From positions 40,638 through 104,637 of the forward strand of contig JABBZI010000014.1 of the NCBI GenBank assembly GCA_012955965.1: a stretch of 64,000 nt of DNA, read 5' to 3'. The notes beneath the pieces were generated by a model that searched no databases, had not been told where the DNA came from, and was given only the letters and a program-made list of their open reading frames with translations. Below, piece after piece: positions 25,292-34,521 of the stretch. The translations under genes and the position numbers were made by a program. Origin of the DNA: Clostridioides difficile (GTDB taxonomy: Bacteria; Bacillota; Clostridia; Peptostreptococcales; Peptostreptococcaceae). Positions within the stretch are counted from its first letter, which is position 1; each line of letters begins with the position of its first letter.

Positions 25292-25668
25292 TGTTATTTG
25301 CTTTAATTGGATTTTTTGCAGGGATTATTGGAGGAATGGGAATGGGTGGAGGAACTATCCTTATACCTGCACTCGTTTTACTTGCTGGTATAGACACTAA
25401 AATAGCTCAAAGTGTAAATTTACTTTCATCTATTCCTATGACACTTATAGCATTGGCTATACATATAAAAAATAAAAATGTAGTTTTTAAATTAGTTATA
25501 CCCATAGCTGTATTTGGGGTCTTAGGTGCTATATTTGGTTCATTATTGGCTAATTATCTATCTTCAGATATATTAAAAAGAATATTTGGGATATTTCTGC
25601 TTTTAGTTGGATTATTTGAAGTAAAAAAAGGATTCTGTGCAAAATCTAATAAAAAGCCATTAAATTGA
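25291..25668 (+). CDS. TauE/SafE-family half-transporter, second half
   Basis: A 125-residue membrane protein carrying the second family repeat (FFAGIIGGMGMGGGTILIPALVL). Together with the preceding gene it rebuilds the usual ~250-residue permease. The shared TAATG indicates translational coupling. It has its own ATG and a different sequence from the first half, so this is an organised split, not a frameshift in one gene: no single-base change simply rejoins them without losing the start context. The stop lies inside the downstream terminator stem. Confidence 0.85.
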   Translation: MLFALIGFFAGIIGGMGMGGGTILIPALVLLAGIDTKIAQSVNLLSSIPMTLIALAIHIKNKNVVFKLVIPIAVFGVLGAIFGSLLANYLSSDILKRIFGIFLLLVGLFEVKKGFCAKSNKKPLN

Positions 25669-25696
25669 TTTAGATTAAAACAATTTAATGGCTTTT
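25652..25696. terminator. Bidirectional terminator
   Basis: AAAAGCCATTAAATTG (25652-25667) pairs perfectly with CAATTTAATGGCTTTT (25681-25696). T runs follow on both strands, so it can end both the TauE pair (plus) and yigZ (minus). Confidence 0.85.
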
Positions 25697-25765
25697 CATT
25701 TTAAGATTTCATTTTAAAATAAAAATTGACTATTTAATATAATTCACTCTTTTAGTATTTTTAGA

Positions 25766-26410
25766 TTACAATAAGATTGCTCCATTTTGTTCAGACAAAT
25801 AAAATTCTTCTCCTAAAACTATTTTTCCCGTTCCATTTGTTATATCAATCATCTTTTCTGATAAGTTTTCCACATCTTCTAACTTTGAATATACTATTAT
25901 CTCAACATTATCTTCATATATGGTATCTTTTATAAAATACCCCAAATTCATTAATTCATTTTGTACTTTTCCAAGTTGAGTGTAATCTATTTTAATCTTA
26001 ACTTCTTGATACATTACCTTATAAATTATCTTCCCTGCTTCCAATCCCAACTTAGCGCCTTTTGTATAAGCTCTAACTAGACCACCTGCACCTAATTTTG
26101 TGCCTCCAAAATACCTAGTAACAACAACTGCTACATCTCTTAAATCTTCTTTTTTTATAACCTCTAGTGTAGGTATACCTGCTGTTCCTTGTGGCTCTCC
26201 ATCATCACTGTATCTTTGTATATTCATATTTTGACCAACTGTATAAGCCCATACATTATGAGTTGCGTCTTTATGCTTTTTCTTTATTTCATTTATAAAT
26301 TCTAATGCTTCCTCCTCGCTCTTTATAGGCTTAGCATATCCAATAAAAACAGACTTTTCAATTATTATTTCGTCAGTTCCAAATTCATGTAATGTCCTGT
26401 AATTGCTCAT
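25766..26410 (-). CDS. yigZ: YigZ/IMPACT family protein
   Basis: A 214-residue protein with the UPF0029 N-terminal domain: HNVWAYTVG, RYSDDGEPQGTAGIP, VVVTRYFGGTKLGAGGLVRAYTKGA. A DUF1949-like C-terminal domain follows. Relatives of the eukaryotic IMPACT translation regulator; the bacterial role is poorly known, and some are annotated as elongation-factor-related or proline dipeptidase-like. GGAGGAATT selects the ATG at 26408-26410 over an upstream one at 26434. Confidence 0.9.
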   Translation of the reverse strand: MSNYRTLHEFGTDEIIIEKSVFIGYAKPIKSEEEALEFINEIKKKHKDATHNVWAYTVGQNMNIQRYSDDGEPQGTAGIPTLEVIKKEDLRDVAVVVTRYFGGTKLGAGGLVRAYTKGAKLGLEAGKIIYKVMYQEVKIKIDYTQLGKVQNELMNLGYFIKDTIYEDNVEIIVYSKLEDVENLSEKMIDITNGTGKIVLGEEFYLSEQNGAILL

Positions 26411-26717
26411 TATAATTCCTCCTATTTTAATCATTTTCTAAGATATACATCAAATATGTATTTATATATAAAATTACTCTACAAAAAATAAATAGATTTT
26501 TATCATTTCTTTAATCAACATTATAAAACAATTATATAATAAAATTGTACAATTTTTAATTTTTATTTCAAATATAAGTTACTAATTTTAGATATAAGGC
26601 ACTAAAAATTTAGATTTTTAAATCACAATCTAAACAAACCATATAATTCATATTTAAAATATTCTCAATTAAAAAAGGAAGGGGCTAACCCTTCCTCAGA
26701 ATTCTCTAAATTCACTA
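26411..26717 (-). terminator. Intergenic region with the terminator of the Nudix gene
   Basis: About 300 AT-rich bases. The terminator is AGGAAGGG (26676-26683) with CCCTTCCT (26689-26696), followed on the minus strand by TTTTTTAATTG. I see nothing else supportable in the remaining spacer. Confidence 0.8.
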
Positions 26718-27161
26718 TTAATTTGCTGGAACATCATCGCCCTCTGAAACTAATTTCTTTAATTCTTTAAACTTTTTATAAGATACTTCTACTAAAGCTT
26801 GTTCTTTGTGATGTGACAACATTTCTAAAGCATCCTTTACTTTATAAAATCCACCTTCTTGGAATTCAGGAGCAAGTACACAATCAGTGTTACAAGCTTC
26901 CATAACATACCACATTATTGCATTACAAACCTCTTGTTGTCTACTTCTTGAGAAAAATTCATACATAGTATCGCCAGCTACATCTATCATTTTAGCATCT
27001 ATGCCAGTTTCTACTTTAACTCTTTGAACAGCACTCTCATATGGAAGTCCTCCTCCAAGTATCTTTCCTTTTGGAAGTGTCCATTCACCTCTATCATTTT
27101 TTACAATAAGTACTTTATTAGCATAAAAAACTACTCCACCTGCACAACGTCTTACTATCAT
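26718..27161 (-). CDS. Nudix-fold protein with degenerate Nudix box
   Basis: A 147-residue Nudix-fold protein (start RRCAGGVVFY, then WTLPKGKILGGG). The Nudix box aligned by eye reads ...ESAVQRVKVETGI where R-E-x2-E-E-x-G is expected: the Arg is Gln, the following Glu is Arg, and the first of the metal-binding Glu pair is Val; one Glu and the Gly remain. Catalysis is therefore doubtful, and a ligand-binding or regulatory role is possible. Good GGGAGGGG site; followed by a strong terminator. Confidence 0.8.
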   Translation of the reverse strand: MIVRRCAGGVVFYANKVLIVKNDRGEWTLPKGKILGGGLPYESAVQRVKVETGIDAKMIDVAGDTMYEFFSRSRQQEVCNAIMWYVMEACNTDCVLAPEFQEGGFYKVKDALEMLSHHKEQALVEVSYKKFKELKKLVSEGDDVPAN

Positions 27162-27246
27162 TTGAAACCCCTCCCATTAATTTATTTATTACCTTGTTAA
27201 ACTCTAGAAATACATCATTAAGTAAACAAATTGCTTTAATAAAAAA

Positions 27247-27924
27247 TTACTTTTTCAAATTTTTCGCATCTTCCAATGCTTTAATGGCTTCGTCATAAGC
27301 TCTAAGCACATACTCTTTTTCAAAATTCTTATTCTTGTCTTTCAACTGCTGTAAAATCTTTAAACTGTTTTCATCTCCTAATTTTGAAAGAGCTTTTGCA
27401 CAATACTGCCTAGTTTGTGCATTTTTATCGTAGAGACCCTTTTGTAATACTTCTCTACTAATTGGTGATTCAATCTTTCTGATTGCTGAATAAGTTATCC
27501 TTCTAATATCTGAGTGTCTGTGGTTTGTGAGCTGATGAAGTAGTTTTAAGAATCTATCATCCTTTAGCTCACCTGTCGCCCAGATTAAAACAATTAAATC
27601 TTCAGCATTTTTTTCCACAAGGATTCTTTTGAAAACCTTTCTCTTAAAGTATACCATTTTTTCGTCATCTAAGCTATCCATAAAATCAAGTCTCTTAATT
27701 TTATCTAACTCTAAAAATTTATCCAAAATATCCTTAGATGCCTCAAAATCCTCTTTTTGCATTTCTTTTATTTTCAATTTTGCTTGTATAAGCTGTTCGC
27801 TTGCTTCAGTATTTGAAATATTTCTAATCTTACTAATTTGAGATACTGTTTTAGATTCTTTATAAAGAAGATAGGTTATAAAATAATCTTCGAGATTATC
27901 TATATTTTCCCAATTAATGTCCAT
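27247..27924 (-). CDS. HEAT-repeat protein
   Basis: A 225-residue all-helical protein. The N-terminal ~60 residues look like a small helical, possibly HTH-type, region (TVSQISKIRNISNTEASEQL); the rest has repeats such as DIRRITYSAIRKIESPISREVLQKGL and QTRQYCAKALSKLGDENSLKIL typical of HEAT/PBS repeats. The frame could also begin at TTG 27928-27930, but the ATG at 27922-27924 has better spacing to AGG. It starts within ten bases of the end of hflX, so it is co-transcribed. Function unknown. Confidence 0.8.
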   Translation of the reverse strand: MDINWENIDNLEDYFITYLLYKESKTVSQISKIRNISNTEASEQLIQAKLKIKEMQKEDFEASKDILDKFLELDKIKRLDFMDSLDDEKMVYFKRKVFKRILVEKNAEDLIVLIWATGELKDDRFLKLLHQLTNHRHSDIRRITYSAIRKIESPISREVLQKGLYDKNAQTRQYCAKALSKLGDENSLKILQQLKDKNKNFEKEYVLRAYDEAIKALEDAKNLKK

Positions 27925-27931
27925 ATTCAAC

Positions 27932-29215
27932 CTATTTTTCTAATATGTACTCTCTATAGATATTAAAATCTTCTTCATCTAAGTTTACATCTAATGCTAT
28001 ACCATTTTCCCCATACTCAAAATTCTCTACATTATATTTATCTTTTATTCTACTAAATATATCACCTCTCTCATAAGGTAACATTAAGCTTACTGAATAA
28101 GTATTTTCCATTAAGGCACTCTCTATCAGATTTAATAGCTTATCCATATTTATGCCTTGTTTAGCAGAAATATACACAATATCTTCTTGACTTTTAGGAT
28201 ATATATCCAATTCCAGCTTATCGACCTTATTATATACAAGTATATGTTTTTTATCATTTGCACCAAGTTCTTTTAACACACCTTCAGTTGTGCTTTTTTG
28301 CAGTTCATAACTAGTATTTGTTGCATCAATTACATGCAGAATTAAATCTGCATACTGTACTTCTTCCAGTGTTGCTTTAAATGCTTCTACTAAATCATGG
28401 GGAAGTTTACTCACAAATCCAACAGTATCTACTACTAAAAATTCCTTTTTATTTGGCAAAAGTGCCTTTCTTAAAGTTACATCTAAAGTTGCAAAAAGCA
28501 TATCTTTTACAAAAACTTCTTTTTCTTGTTCATAATCCTTGTGTGTCTTTATTAATTCGTTTAGTAGAGTGGATTTTCCTGCATTTGTATACCCAACAAG
28601 TGCTACAATTGGTATATTTGATTTTAAACGCTTAACTCTTTGTGTTTCTCTGTTCTTTTTTACTTCTCTAAGTTCACGTCTTATATCTGCTGCTTTATTA
28701 AGTATATGTCTTTTATCTATTTCTAGTTTTTGTTCTCCAGGACCTCTCGTTCCAATCCCTGCACCTGTTCTACTCATTTCACCACCCATTCCATAAAGTC
28801 GTGGTAATCTGTATTTTAATTGAGCTAATTCAACCTGCAATTTACCTTCTTTACTAAGTGCCCTTTGAGCAAATATATCTAGAATCAAGGTAGTTCTATC
28901 TATTACTTTTCTTCCAACAACATTCTCTATATTTCTGATTTGAGCACCAGATAATTCGTCATTGAAAATTACTAACGTAGCATCTAATGAGTCACTGTAT
29001 GCCCTTATTTCTTCTACCTTACCTTTTCCTATATAATAAGCTGCATCTATGGAGTGCTTATTTTGAATTAAGCTACCTACAACTTCTGCACCAGCAGCTT
29101 TTGTTAATTCCTTTAATTCTTCCATGGATTCACTCGTGTCTATATCATCACTTTTTTTCACTATTGTCGTCAAATTAAGACCTACAAGAAGTGCTCTCTC
29201 TTGAATTTCTTTCAC
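27932..29215 (-). CDS. hflX: GTPase HflX (ribosome-associated)
   Basis: A 427-residue Obg-HflX superfamily GTPase. G1 is GYTNAGKST, G3 DTVGF, G4 NKVD, and the glycine-rich linker MGGEMSRTGAGIGTRGPGEQKLE is diagnostic. HflX splits stalled or hibernating ribosomes under stress. The start is GTG at 29213-29215 with GAGGTGATT upstream. Co-transcribed with the HEAT protein downstream. Confidence 0.95.
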   Translation of the reverse strand: MKEIQERALLVGLNLTTIVKKSDDIDTSESMEELKELTKAAGAEVVGSLIQNKHSIDAAYYIGKGKVEEIRAYSDSLDATLVIFNDELSGAQIRNIENVVGRKVIDRTTLILDIFAQRALSKEGKLQVELAQLKYRLPRLYGMGGEMSRTGAGIGTRGPGEQKLEIDKRHILNKAADIRRELREVKKNRETQRVKRLKSNIPIVALVGYTNAGKSTLLNELIKTHKDYEQEKEVFVKDMLFATLDVTLRKALLPNKKEFLVVDTVGFVSKLPHDLVEAFKATLEEVQYADLILHVIDATNTSYELQKSTTEGVLKELGANDKKHILVYNKVDKLELDIYPKSQEDIVYISAKQGINMDKLLNLIESALMENTYSVSLMLPYERGDIFSRIKDKYNVENFEYGENGIALDVNLDEEDFNIYREYILEK

Positions 29216-29421
29216 TTAATCACCTCATTTTTGTTATAAAACATATTATAATTTCAAAATATATTTACATTATTTTTCTGTTGACTAATTATACCATTAA
29301 TACTATGATTAATAGTACTATATTATCAACTATTAATAAAAATATTTAGTATAATTATATTATCACCAAAATCTTATATAGTTATAAAAGATTTAAATTT
29401 TATTTAATTTAGGAGGAAAAT

Positions 29422-29682
29422 ATGGGCGAAAATTATAAGTTTTTTAATCACAAAGATTGTGAATTTTTCCCTTGTCATAAAACTAATAAACCAGAAGAAT
29501 TTAATTGTTTATTTTGCTATTGTCCTTTGTATGCTTTAGGAGAAAACTGTGGTGGAAACTTCAATTATACAGATAAAGGTATTAAAGATTGCAGTAGTTG
29601 CATGCTCCCTCATAAAAAAGATAATTATAATTATATTATGGGGAAATTTCAAGATTTAGTTAAAATTACTAGTAAAAAATAA
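29422..29682 (+). CDS. Cysteine-rich small domain protein
   Basis: An 86-residue protein with at least nine Cys and several His residues (FFPCHK, NCLFCYCPLY, ENCGGNF, DCSSCMLPH). This pattern matches the cysteine-rich small domain (zf-like) family, sometimes found near cobalamin genes. It presumably binds zinc or an iron-sulfur cluster. Strong TTAGGAGG site and own terminator. No neighbour suggests a pathway. Confidence 0.85.
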   Translation: MGENYKFFNHKDCEFFPCHKTNKPEEFNCLFCYCPLYALGENCGGNFNYTDKGIKDCSSCMLPHKKDNYNYIMGKFQDLVKITSKK

Positions 29683-29693
29683 TTTCTCATTAT

Positions 29694-29755
29694 AAATAGC
29701 TATGCACAAATATTTATTAACTACTCTTAGCCTAAATATTGTTACATAGCTATTT
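29694..29755 (+). terminator. Terminator of the cysteine-rich protein gene
   Basis: AAATAGCTATG (29694-29704) pairs with CATAGCTATTT (29745-29755), followed by TTATT on the plus strand; the long loop makes it moderate. Confidence 0.65.
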
Positions 29756-29773
29756 TTATTGTATAACTTTAAT

Positions 29774-30415
29774 CTATCTTATTTTTAATTTAGTTGACTT
29801 ACATAACTTATACATTACAAAAAGTAATACACTTACTAATAAAATCAGCATTAAAATCATCACACCAGCATGAAAAAAGAATTCTTCTGGCAACATATTT
29901 ATAACTGGGTCTAAATCTGGACTAAATATCCAATAATCATTTCTAAATAATAACTTATGGAAAATAACAAATGATTTTTCAAAGTTCAATAAAACTGGAA
30001 CTGCCAACAATAATGGCATAATTATAAGCGTTATCGATGTAGTTTTTAAAATTTTTATATTTTTATTTTTTGCATTCAATATAATTCCTAATAAAGATAC
30101 TATCATTAGTACTTTAGCTAGTTTATTGATATTTTGAAATATATTTCTCACTTCTTCAAAATGTATCTTTCCCTGTGGAGAAGATTTTAATGTGGGCAAT
30201 TTAAACTCAGCCACATTATTATTTAGATTATAATCAATCAGATAATCGTAGTTTAACTTTATATCATCTTTAGATAAACCAGATAGTTCTGATATATTTA
30301 GATAATCAATATCAAAATAATATAGTTGTTTAAACCCAACAGTAAAATTAATAATTCCTACTATTATAACTACACTTATGCATACTGAAAAAAGTATATT
30401 TAGAAATTTTTTCAT
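29774..30415 (-). CDS. DUF1461/TIGR01906 family membrane protein
   Basis: A 213-residue protein with four hydrophobic segments (about 5-27, 98-114, 127-145, 183-204) and the family's HFEEVR and FHKLLFRNDYWIFSPDLDPVINMLPEEFF pattern between the last two. Family of unknown function, common in Firmicutes. RBS GGGGGG. No clear operon partner; it lies 28 bases after the ABC-F gene and may be co-transcribed. Confidence 0.82.
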   Translation of the reverse strand: MKKFLNILFSVCISVVIIVGIINFTVGFKQLYYFDIDYLNISELSGLSKDDIKLNYDYLIDYNLNNNVAEFKLPTLKSSPQGKIHFEEVRNIFQNINKLAKVLMIVSLLGIILNAKNKNIKILKTTSITLIIMPLLLAVPVLLNFEKSFVIFHKLLFRNDYWIFSPDLDPVINMLPEEFFFHAGVMILMLILLVSVLLFVMYKLCKSTKLKIR

Positions 30416-30443
30416 GAAATCCCCCCAGTAATAAATTAAAGCA

Positions 30444-31994
30444 CTACACTATTTTAGTTGTAAAATCTTCTATATTCCATACATCATCAACAATGTCTGA
30501 ATAGAATTCTGGTTCATGACATACCAAAAGAACTGTTCCCTTAAATTCTTTTATGGCTTTCTTCAATTCATCTTTTGCTTCAACATCTAAGTGATTTGTA
30601 GGCTCATCTAGTACTAAGAAATTTATATTTTTTAGCATTACTTTACAAAGTCTAACTTTTGCAGCTTCTCCACCACTTAGCACTCTCATTTGACTAGTTA
30701 TATGCTCATTTGTAAGTCCACATTTTGCAAGAGCTTGTCTAACTTCAAAGTTTGTAAGTCCTGGGAATTCACTCCAAATTTCATCCATAGGTGTATTACT
30801 ATTTTCTTTTGAACTCTCTTGTTCAAAATATCCAACTTCTAAATAGTCACCTAACTTAACACTTCCTTCAAATGGTTTTATTATCCCAAGTAAAGTCTTT
30901 AATAAAGTAGATTTTCCAATACCATTCATTCCTTTTAAAGCTATCTTCTTTCCTCTTTCTAAATGGAAATTAAGTGGCTTTGTCAGTGCTTCATCATACC
31001 CTAAAATTAAACTTTCTGTTTCAAAAATTATCTTACTTGCTGCTCTAGCATCTTTGAAAGAAAAAGTAGGCTTTATCTTTTCCTTTGGTCTTTCTAATAT
31101 TTCCATCTTATCAAGTTGTTTTTGTCTACTGTTAGCCATTCCTCTAGTTGCTACTCTAGCCTTATTTCTAGCTACAAAATCCTCTAATCTTTTTCTTTCT
31201 TCAACTTGTTTATCATAAGCTTGTTCTTCTTGACGTTTCTTTATATCATTAAGTCTTACGAATTCATCATAATTCCCTTTATATCTATTTAGTTCTCCAT
31301 TTTCCATATGATATATTACATTACAAGTATTATTTATGAATTCAATATCATGAGAAACTAGGACAAAACTATTTTCATATTCTTGAAGATATCTAGTAAG
31401 CCATGTTATATGTTCTTCATCTAAATAGTTTGTAGGCTCATCTAATATAAGAATAGTAGGATTTTCAAGTAGAAGTTTAGTAAGAAGTACTTTCGTTCTC
31501 TGTCCTCCACTTAGGTCAGTTACATCTTTGTCAAGACCAATCTCTCCAAGACCAAGACCATTTGCAACCTCTTGTATCTTAGCATCTATCATATAAAAAC
31601 CACTATTTTCAAGTATAGTTTGTATTTCAGCTGTTTCTTCAAGAAGCTTACTCATCTCATCATCATTCGCTTCTCCCATTTTGTCATACATAGCAATCAT
31701 TTCTTGCTCTAAATCAAACATGTGCTTAAAAGCTTCTCTAAGCACTTCTCTTATCGTTTTACCTTTACTTAGAACTGTATGTTGGTCTAAATAACCTACT
31801 GTAGCTCTTGAAGACCATTTTATATTTCCAGCATCTGGCATAAGCTTTTTTGTTATTATATTTAAAAAACTTGATTTTCCTTCTCCATTAGCGCCAACTA
31901 GTGCAATATGTTCACCTTTTCTAAGCCTAAAAGATACATTTTCTAATATTGTTCTAGCACCAAATCCATGACTCACGTTTTCTACTACTAGCAT
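30444..31994 (-). CDS. ABC-F family ATPase
   Basis: A 516-residue soluble protein with two ABC ATPase domains and no membrane part. Walker A GANGEGKSS and GMNGIGKST; signatures LSGGQ and LSGGE; Walker B LILDEPTNYLD and LVLDEPTNHLD. The charged linker between them (about residues 245-300) is the P-site-interaction motif. ABC-F proteins act on the ribosome as translation factors or antibiotic-protection proteins; the sequence does not obviously match a resistance type. A longer frame to 32024 is less likely than the ATG at 31992-31994 with GAGAGGTG upstream. Confidence 0.92.
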   Translation of the reverse strand: MLVVENVSHGFGARTILENVSFRLRKGEHIALVGANGEGKSSFLNIITKKLMPDAGNIKWSSRATVGYLDQHTVLSKGKTIREVLREAFKHMFDLEQEMIAMYDKMGEANDDEMSKLLEETAEIQTILENSGFYMIDAKIQEVANGLGLGEIGLDKDVTDLSGGQRTKVLLTKLLLENPTILILDEPTNYLDEEHITWLTRYLQEYENSFVLVSHDIEFINNTCNVIYHMENGELNRYKGNYDEFVRLNDIKKRQEEQAYDKQVEERKRLEDFVARNKARVATRGMANSRQKQLDKMEILERPKEKIKPTFSFKDARAASKIIFETESLILGYDEALTKPLNFHLERGKKIALKGMNGIGKSTLLKTLLGIIKPFEGSVKLGDYLEVGYFEQESSKENSNTPMDEIWSEFPGLTNFEVRQALAKCGLTNEHITSQMRVLSGGEAAKVRLCKVMLKNINFLVLDEPTNHLDVEAKDELKKAIKEFKGTVLLVCHEPEFYSDIVDDVWNIEDFTTKIV

Positions 31995-32138
31995 TCTAAC
32001 ACCTCTCAAAAAAATTTTACACATTCTATACTATAATATATTCTTTTTAAACTTAAATCAAGTATTACCAATATTTTTAGTTATATTTACAACAATTTAA
32101 CCTAGAATAAATTTTATCATTATATTATGTACAATAAA

Positions 32139-32191
32139 AAATAGAGATAAAAATTAGTAAAATAATATCAATTCTAATTTTCTCTCTATTT
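32139..32191 (-). terminator. Terminator of the amidase gene
   Basis: On the minus strand AAATAGAGAGAAAATTAG (32174-32191) pairs with the matching arm at 32139-32157 (one bulge), followed by TTTTTTATTG. Confidence 0.75.
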
Positions 32192-32196
32192 ATACT

Positions 32197-33075
32197 CTAT
32201 TTAAAATACTCATCTAATCCATCTGCTACACATTGCATCATTTTTCTTTGATATTCTGGATTTGACATCATTTGGTCTTCATTGTAATTACTCATAAATC
32301 CCATTTCTACTAATACAGCTGGCACTTTCGACCAGTTAAATCCAGTCAAGTCTCCTCTTTGAACTATTCCATTGATTTGTATTCCAGCTTGTTCCATATT
32401 CTGTTTAATAAATTCAGCACATTTATTACTATCTTCATATATAGGAGCTGTATATTTTCCATCCTTTTCAGGGATTAATATGGATGCACCAGTTTTTGAA
32501 GAATTATTTAAACTATCTGCATGTATTCTTACAACCATATCTGCTTTTTTATCATTAGCAAGTATCGCTCTTTCTGAATTACTTATATTTATATCGTGAG
32601 TCTCTCTAGTCATTATTACATTATAACCTTTAGATTCTAAAATATGTTTTAAAACAAGAGATGCTTCTAAGTTTAAAACATATTCTGGTTTTTTTGTAGC
32701 AATACCCTCTGTTCCTGAAGATACTCTCGCTTTTTGAGAGGAAGAACCTGGAGCTACTGGTTCTAGGTTACTATCTCCTTTTCCTTGATGTCCTGGGTCT
32801 ATACAAATTAAAAACTTTTTATTTTTTTGAGTTTCATTTTTATTATCTGATGATTTATTTTCTGATGACTTTTCCTTATTGCTTTTTGAATTTGATTTGT
32901 CTTTATCTTTTGTATTTTCATTTGAGTTTTTATCTTTATCTGCTTTTTCATTTGTAGTAGTTCCTGAACTAATTAAATTTGTAGTCTTGTAAAAATTACT
33001 AACAGGATTTGATGTTCCTATAATTATAATTCCCATGGCAATTATGCAAGTAACTAACAATCTATATTTTTTCAT
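32197..33075 (-). CDS. N-acetylmuramoyl-L-alanine amidase (Amidase_3)
   Basis: A 292-residue exported amidase. A hydrophobic N-terminal segment (about 5-25) is followed by a low-complexity Lys/Asn/Ser linker (about 40-85) and the catalytic domain. The zinc site is visible: His in CIDPGHQGKGD, Glu in LNLEASLVL, His in RIHADSLNN; the catalytic Glu is in LVEMGFMSN. It cuts peptidoglycan side chains from glycan strands. The gene is divergent from spoIVB2, in a block of sporulation and wall genes, which suggests a role in cortex or sporulation septum, but no sigma-factor site was confirmed. RBS AAAGGAG. Confidence 0.92.
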   Translation of the reverse strand: MKKYRLLVTCIIAMGIIIIGTSNPVSNFYKTTNLISSGTTTNEKADKDKNSNENTKDKDKSNSKSNKEKSSENKSSDNKNETQKNKKFLICIDPGHQGKGDSNLEPVAPGSSSQKARVSSGTEGIATKKPEYVLNLEASLVLKHILESKGYNVIMTRETHDINISNSERAILANDKKADMVVRIHADSLNNSSKTGASILIPEKDGKYTAPIYEDSNKCAEFIKQNMEQAGIQINGIVQRGDLTGFNWSKVPAVLVEMGFMSNYNEDQMMSNPEYQRKMMQCVADGLDEYFK

Positions 33076-33205
33076 GTTTTGCTCCTTTCTAATGATAGAC
33101 AGTTATTATTTATTTTAATTTATATGAATATGTATCTATTTTATCATATACACTCTTTATTTTATTTATTTTTATGAAAACTAAGGTGTTATTGAGTCAG
33201 TTTTC

Positions 33206-33228
33206 CAAGAATTAAAAACTAATTCTTG
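33206..33228. repeat. 9-base inverted repeat upstream of spoIVB2
   Basis: CAAGAATTA (33206-33214) and TAATTCTTG (33220-33228) around AAAAC, in the divergent amidase/spoIVB2 region. No T tract, so probably an operator rather than a terminator. CATAATA (33234-33240), like a sporulation sigma -10, follows at once. Confidence 0.5.
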
Positions 33229-33302
33229 CACAACATAATACAGAAGCAGCAAGAAAACTTCAATTCTACTATTAAAATAATTTAATAAGAAAGAGGTGTT
33301 TT

Positions 33303-34310
33303 ATGCAACTTAAAAATTTTTACTTTAAAGATAAAGCTTTAAATAAAAGAACTAACTTAGCTAAGTCTAAATTTACAATTGTTTTAACTTTTTTATTTTT
33401 ATTATATTTTTTCTCAAATAATTTAATTTATGCACAAAATTTACAAAAAAGTGAACCTGAATATTTAATACCAATTGGAAATGTACTTCAAATCGATGCA
33501 GAACTAAAAAATATTATTGTTAGAAATCCTGGTGAAGCATCTCCACTTAGATTAGGTGATGCGATAGTAAAAGTAAATAATACTGAAGTTGATGGATATA
33601 GTGACTTTGTAAATACTTTAAATGCTCTACCAGAAGAAAAACCAGTATCTATTTTATTAAATAGAGGTGGTCAACTTATAACAATGAAAACTACTAAGCA
33701 CATATTAGAAAAAATTAGTTTTAATAATTTACTTTCTGGATTTGCTACTTTGACATATATTAATCCAGAAACATCAGAATTTGGTGCTGTAGGTCATCCA
33801 ATAAGTGTTGGTAGTACAAGAAAAATACCTATTAAATCAGGTTCAATTTCTACAACCAAACATCTTAATATAGAAAAATCTTATAAAGGTAGTGTTGGAT
33901 GTATAAATGCAAAAAGAGAAAATATTATTGGTAGTTTTACAGAAAATACTGACTTTGGAATAAGAGGTCAAATTAACAACTTTGATATTGCGAATTTAAA
34001 AAAATATAAAGTAGCTTCTTTAGATGAAGTTAAAACAGGAAAAGCTCAAATAATTTTGCAAGATAACTTTAATGAATGTAAAAAATATAATATCGAAATT
34101 ATAGATATAGAAAATCAAAAACATCCAGAAAGTAAAAGTTTTAAAATCAAAATCACAGACAAAAAACTTTTATCTCAAACTGGTGGTATCGTACAAGGTA
34201 TGAGTGGTACTCCAATCGTTCAGGGTGATAAAATAATTGGAGCAGTATCTCATGCTATTGAAAATGACCCAGCTGTAGGTTATGGTGTATTTATTAAATG
34301 GATGTTGTAA
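33303..34310 (+). CDS. spoIVB2: SpoIVB-family serine protease (S55), likely SpoIVB2
   Basis: A 335-residue exported protease. An N-terminal hydrophobic anchor lies at about 24-44, a PDZ domain at about 52-130, and the S55 catalytic residues are His165 (GAVGHPI), Asp286 (ITDKK) and Ser301 (QGMSGTPI). C. difficile has two SpoIVB proteins; as I recall, the paralog beside yunB and the PBP is SpoIVB2, reported to process SpoIIQ during engulfment. Assignment rests on this context (yunB and PBP adjacent). RBS AAAGAGGTG. Confidence 0.85.
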   Translation: MQLKNFYFKDKALNKRTNLAKSKFTIVLTFLFLLYFFSNNLIYAQNLQKSEPEYLIPIGNVLQIDAELKNIIVRNPGEASPLRLGDAIVKVNNTEVDGYSDFVNTLNALPEEKPVSILLNRGGQLITMKTTKHILEKISFNNLLSGFATLTYINPETSEFGAVGHPISVGSTRKIPIKSGSISTTKHLNIEKSYKGSVGCINAKRENIIGSFTENTDFGIRGQINNFDIANLKKYKVASLDEVKTGKAQIILQDNFNECKKYNIEIIDIENQKHPESKSFKIKITDKKLLSQTGGIVQGMSGTPIVQGDKIIGAVSHAIENDPAVGYGVFIKWML

Positions 34311-34354
34311 ATAATATAAATAAAGAAAGATTTAAATCTTAAATATATACTAAT

Positions 34355-34405
34355 AATATATTTGGTCTAAAGGTATATCAACTTACACTATAGACCAAAT
34401 ATATT
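34355..34405 (+). terminator. Terminator of spoIVB2 (bidirectional)
   Basis: AATATATTTGGTCTA (34355-34369) and TAGACCAAATATATT (34391-34405) are perfect 15-base arms between the convergent spoIVB2 and yunB genes. Confidence 0.7.
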
Positions 34406-34521
34406 AAATATTTTACATAGTATAAAATACAATTTTTTATTGAAATTATATTAATATTATTGACAAAATTTTTATTTATAAACTACTTTTTCAAATTTAT
34501 TTAAAAATATAGAAATTTATA

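Noticed and set aside
30444..31994. Antibiotic-resistance ABC-F gene
   Set aside because: The domain layout fits a housekeeping ABC-F; no feature specific to a resistance subtype can be read by eye.
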